Below are positions 5,655 to 7,911 of a stretch of DNA of 7,911 nucleotides, one piece after another. Made by a program: the position numbers and the translations under genes. The notes beneath the pieces were generated by a model. It did no database searches. It was not told where the DNA came from and saw only the letters and a list, made by a program, of their open reading frames with translations. Origin of the DNA: CAIVAT01 sp964628215 (GTDB lineage Bacteria > Bacteroidota > Bacteroidia > Bacteroidales > FEN-979); assembly GCA_964628215.1 (NCBI GenBank), contig CAZVNF010000164.1, forward strand, positions 1 to 7,911, written 5' to 3'. Each line of letters starts with the position of its first letter. Within the stretch, counting starts at the first letter, position 1.

Positions 5655-7190
5655 ATGAAAAGAGGATTGATAATACTAGTGCTTTCAGTGATTTATTTTT
5701 TTTCACAGGGACAAACTTTAACAGTTTCATTACCCACGATAACCGCAACTCCGGGGCAGGTAGTCTATATTCCGGTCAAACTCACAGGAGCCACAGGAGT
5801 GCCAATCAGCAGTGCCAATATCCAGATCACATACGATACCGCGGTACTGCATTTTGACACGCTCACGAACTTTTATACGGGAACACCCCAAAACCAATGG
5901 TTTTTTTCAGGGTACAACGGGCTGGTTTCTGCCAACTGGCTGGAGCCAAGTTTAAATACTCTGGCCATTCCTAATAATACCACCCTGTACGAGATGAAAT
6001 TCACTTACAAAGGAGGCAATTCGCCGTTAAACTTTTTTGTATATGAATTTACAAATGCAGCCTATGACCTGATTCCCACAACACCTGTAAACGGGGCGGT
6101 GAATGCACCACTCGTTTATCATTTGGTGACCTTCAAAGTAGACATGTCGCGGGAGAACATCACATCCAGCGGGGTTCATCTGGCCGGGAGTTTCAATAAC
6201 TGGAGNNNNNNNNNNNNNNNNNNNNNNNNNNNNNNNNNNNNNNNNNNNNNNNNNNNNNNNNNNNNNNNNNNNNNNNNNNNNNNNNNNNNNNNNNNNNNNN
6301 NNNNNGTGTATGTTTCAGGGACTTTCAACAACTGGAATTATGCCCAGAACTTCATGACTGCCGGCAGCGGTACCATTTATGAAACATCCATGATCATGGA
6401 TGAAGGGACCTATATGGAATTCAGGTATGCAAATGGTTTTACGGTAAATCAGGCAGAAACCGTTCCCGGAGCCTGTTCGCTCAACGGAAACAGATATTTT
6501 ACCGTTCCCGCCCATGACACCGTTTTAACTGCCTACTGTTTTTCAAGTTGCAATGCATGCGGTACAATAGCTCATTACTCGCATGTTACTTTCAGGGTGG
6601 ATATGATTACACAGAACATTTCGCCCAACGGAGTGCACATTGCCGGAACTTTCCAGGGGTGGAACACAAGTTCAACACCCATGGTAAATACAGTCGACAG
6701 CGTATTTTCCTTTACTGACAGTTTACTTACCGGCACTTCGGTACAATATAGATTTGTGAACGGGAATTCCGATGCCGGCTATGAAACCGTGCCTTTTTCC
6801 TGTTCGTTGAACGGAAACAGAACCTTGCTCGTGCCAGCCGAAGATATCATCATTCAACTGGTTTGCTTTTCAGCATGCGATACCTGCATATTAACCGGCT
6901 CAGGTGAACTTACAAATAAAGATTTTTCTCTTTCACAGAACTTCCCGAATCCGGTTACCGGGATTACAAATATCAGCTATACAATCGGGCAGGCCGGTTT
7001 ATTGAAGCTTGCCTTATACAGTCCGATCGGACAATTAGTTTCTGTTTTAATTGACGGGGCTTGTGAACCTGGTTCATTTAGCCTTCCGCTAAATACAAGC
7101 GGATTACCTGCCGGAATTTATTACTACCAGATGACCTATACAGGCCAGACGGGAGCCATGATAAAAAGCAAAAAAATGATTGTAAAGTAA
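5655..7190 (+). CDS. T9SS-exported protein with cohesin-like domain and repeated Cys-rich beta modules (contains an assembly gap)
   Basis: The protein is nominally 511 residues. A signal peptide (1-20, ending SQGQ) leads to a cohesin-like domain (about 21-150: PGQVVYIPVKL, ISSANIQITYD, VLHFDTL). Repeated beta modules follow that start VTFKVDM/VTFRVDM (158 and 311) and carry AGSFNNW, SGTFNNW or AGTFQGW. These resemble the carbohydrate-binding/E-set-like repeats common in Bacteroidota secreted proteins. Modules 2 and 3 share CSLNGNR and an identical cysteine spacing (C274, C295, C299, C302 and C383, C404, C408, C411). The C-terminus (about 425-511), with NFPNP (429-433), IGQLV, LPAGIYYYQM and the KSKKMIVK end, is a type A T9SS sorting domain, so the product is probably anchored at or released from the cell surface. 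The 100-N gap removes part of modules 1 and 2, so the real length is larger. It follows the receptor gene by 34 bp and probably acts with it. No enzymatic domain is visible; a binding or structural role is inferred. Confidence 0.85.
   Translation: MKRGLIILVLSVIYFFSQGQTLTVSLPTITATPGQVVYIPVKLTGATGVPISSANIQITYDTAVLHFDTLTNFYTGTPQNQWFFSGYNGLVSANWLEPSLNTLAIPNNTTLYEMKFTYKGGNSPLNFFVYEFTNAAYDLIPTTPVNGAVNAPLVYHLVTFKVDMSRENITSSGVHLAGSFNNWXXXXXXXXXXXXXXXXXXXXXXXXXXXXXXXXXXVYVSGTFNNWNYAQNFMTAGSGTIYETSMIMDEGTYMEFRYANGFTVNQAETVPGACSLNGNRYFTVPAHDTVLTAYCFSSCNACGTIAHYSHVTFRVDMITQNISPNGVHIAGTFQGWNTSSTPMVNTVDSVFSFTDSLLTGTSVQYRFVNGNSDAGYETVPFSCSLNGNRTLLVPAEDIIIQLVCFSACDTCILTGSGELTNKDFSLSQNFPNPVTGITNISYTIGQAGLLKLALYSPIGQLVSVLIDGACEPGSFSLPLNTSGLPAGIYYYQMTYTGQTGAMIKSKKMIVK
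6126..6887 (+). repeat. Tandem 109-residue beta-module repeats within the T9SS protein gene
   Basis: Conserved landmarks repeat with a 327-bp period. The Trp codon of the GTFNNW/GTFQGW motif is at 6333 and 6660, and the CSLNGNR Cys codon at 6474 and 6801. The VTFxVDM-to-Trp distance is the same in modules 1 (6126 to 6201) and 3 (6585 to 6660). At least three modules are represented, the first two being incomplete because of the gap. Confidence 0.75.
6206..6305. other. Assembly gap (100 N)
   Basis: Exactly 100 unknown bases, the conventional scaffold placeholder, lie inside the repeat region of the T9SS protein gene. The length is nominal, and any protein length read across it is unreliable. 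Confidence 0.98.
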
Positions 7191-7227
7191 TTAAATCAAT
7201 GATTTCAAACCTTAAAAAACAATGATT

Positions 7228-7911
7228 ATGAAAAGAACATCCATTACCCTTGCCCTGTTAATCTGGGCATTTATTGCGGGTTTTGCGCAGATTACCGACC
7301 CGTTTTTTGAAAAGGTTACCTATGTAGGTGCCTTCGGAAAAACCGATTGGACCCAGGGATGGGCCAACTGGACCCCGCAAACCACAGACTATCCTGCAAC
7401 CAACATCACCGTGGGAGACGGATCGACCAGTCCATCATCCACCACGACCAATGTAATCACCACAAATACACGCTGGTCGTCGAGTAATTCACCGGTAGTT
7501 GGCAGCGCTTCTTTTACAAATCCAAACCTTGCCGATCCGTTTTTTGAGCAGGTAAACTTTGTAGGCGCATTCGGTACCTATGACTGGACCCAGGGCTGGG
7601 CCAATTTTAACCCGCAGAATACAGTGTATCCTGCCACAACCGTAACGGTGAATGCCAGTAATATTACAACCAATACCACCTGGACTTCGGGCAATGTATA
7701 CCTGCTCAATGGCTGGGTATATGTGAAGGCCGGGGCCACCCTTACCATTCAGGCCGGTACGGTGATCCGCGGCGACAAGACCAACAAAGGAGCACTGATC
7801 ATTGAACGTGGTGCCAAACTCATTGCCATTGGAACCGCTACACAACCCATCGTTTTTACCTCAAACCAGAATGCAGGTTCACGTGACCGCGGCGACTGGG
7901 GAGGACTTATC
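7228..7911 (+). CDS. Secreted beta-helix-type surface protein, N-terminal part (runs off the window)
   Basis: The frame is open from ATG 7228 to the window end (228 codons, no stop). An in-frame ATG at 7222 would add only Met-Ile. A signal peptide (1-21, ending GFAQ) precedes two copies of a 39-residue motif beginning DPFFE (24-62 and 103-141). The segment NTTWTSGNVYLLNGWVYV follows, then TLTIQAGTVIRGDK, GALIIERGAKLIAIGTA, QPIVFTSNQ and GDWGGL. The latter pattern is typical of large Bacteroidota secreted proteins with a parallel beta-helix-like fold, often T9SS cargo. The C-terminal sorting domain would lie outside the window. The gene begins 37 bp after the T9SS protein gene and probably belongs to the same operon as the TonB receptor. 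The function of this family is unknown to me; a surface-binding or adhesive role is only a guess. Confidence 0.82.
   Translation, partial: MKRTSITLALLIWAFIAGFAQITDPFFEKVTYVGAFGKTDWTQGWANWTPQTTDYPATNITVGDGSTSPSSTTTNVITTNTRWSSSNSPVVGSASFTNPNLADPFFEQVNFVGAFGTYDWTQGWANFNPQNTVYPATTVTVNASNITTNTTWTSGNVYLLNGWVYVKAGATLTIQAGTVIRGDKTNKGALIIERGAKLIAIGTATQPIVFTSNQNAGSRDRGDWGGLI
7297..7650 (+). repeat. Internal duplication of a 39-residue motif
   Basis: Residues 24-62 (7297-7413) and 103-141 (7534-7650) of the beta-helix-type protein align without gaps with 28 of 39 identical positions. Shared parts include DPFFE, VGAFG, DWTQGWAN and YPAT. Each copy is followed by an ITTNT-R/T-W segment, so the duplicated unit is somewhat longer, with the region after the first copy having diverged. 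Confidence 0.85.

Noticed and set aside
6206..6305. Reading the protein across the gap as a 34-residue linker
   Set aside because: The 100 N are a placeholder; repeat phasing indicates a larger missing stretch.

Overview
The window looks like a piece of a Bacteroidota (Bacteroidetes) genome, probably from a metagenome scaffold. The signs are TAnnTTTG-type -7 promoter elements, start codons mostly without a Shine-Dalgarno sequence, signal peptides ending in FGQ, SQGQ or FAQ, a TonB-dependent receptor with a carboxypeptidase-regulatory-like N-terminal domain, and a type IX secretion (T9SS) C-terminal sorting domain. A run of exactly 100 N (6206-6305) marks an assembly gap.

Left part (1-1370), accessory or mobile-type DNA. 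A fragment of an AAA-type ATPase keeps only the C-terminal DUF4143 half. It is preceded at the window edge by a perfect CCGGACT/AGTCCGG palindrome. A short intergenic tract of CACAGAGGAC units follows. On the minus strand lies a two-gene toxin-antitoxin module (antitoxin, then a RelE/ParE-like toxin, overlapping by ATGA) with a good Bacteroidetes promoter.

Middle part (1370-1830). A roughly 510-base stretch without an intact gene holds a promoter-like sequence, the decayed start of a small lipoprotein gene and the control region of the next gene.

Right part (1760-7911), a regulated cell-surface locus. An OmpR/PhoB-type response regulator comes first, then three closely spaced genes: a TonB-dependent outer-membrane receptor, a T9SS-exported protein with a cohesin-like domain and repeated Cys-containing beta domains, and a secreted beta-helix-type protein that runs off the right edge.

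The main finding is in the control regions. Upstream of both the regulator and the receptor there are four TTAACA-like hexamers in exact 11-bp phase. In both cases the last hexamer sits exactly 20 bp before the -7 element. This is the architecture of PhoB/PhoP-type operators. It suggests that the regulator controls itself and the downstream surface operon, possibly in response to phosphate limitation. The signal is inferred, and no partner histidine kinase is present in the window.
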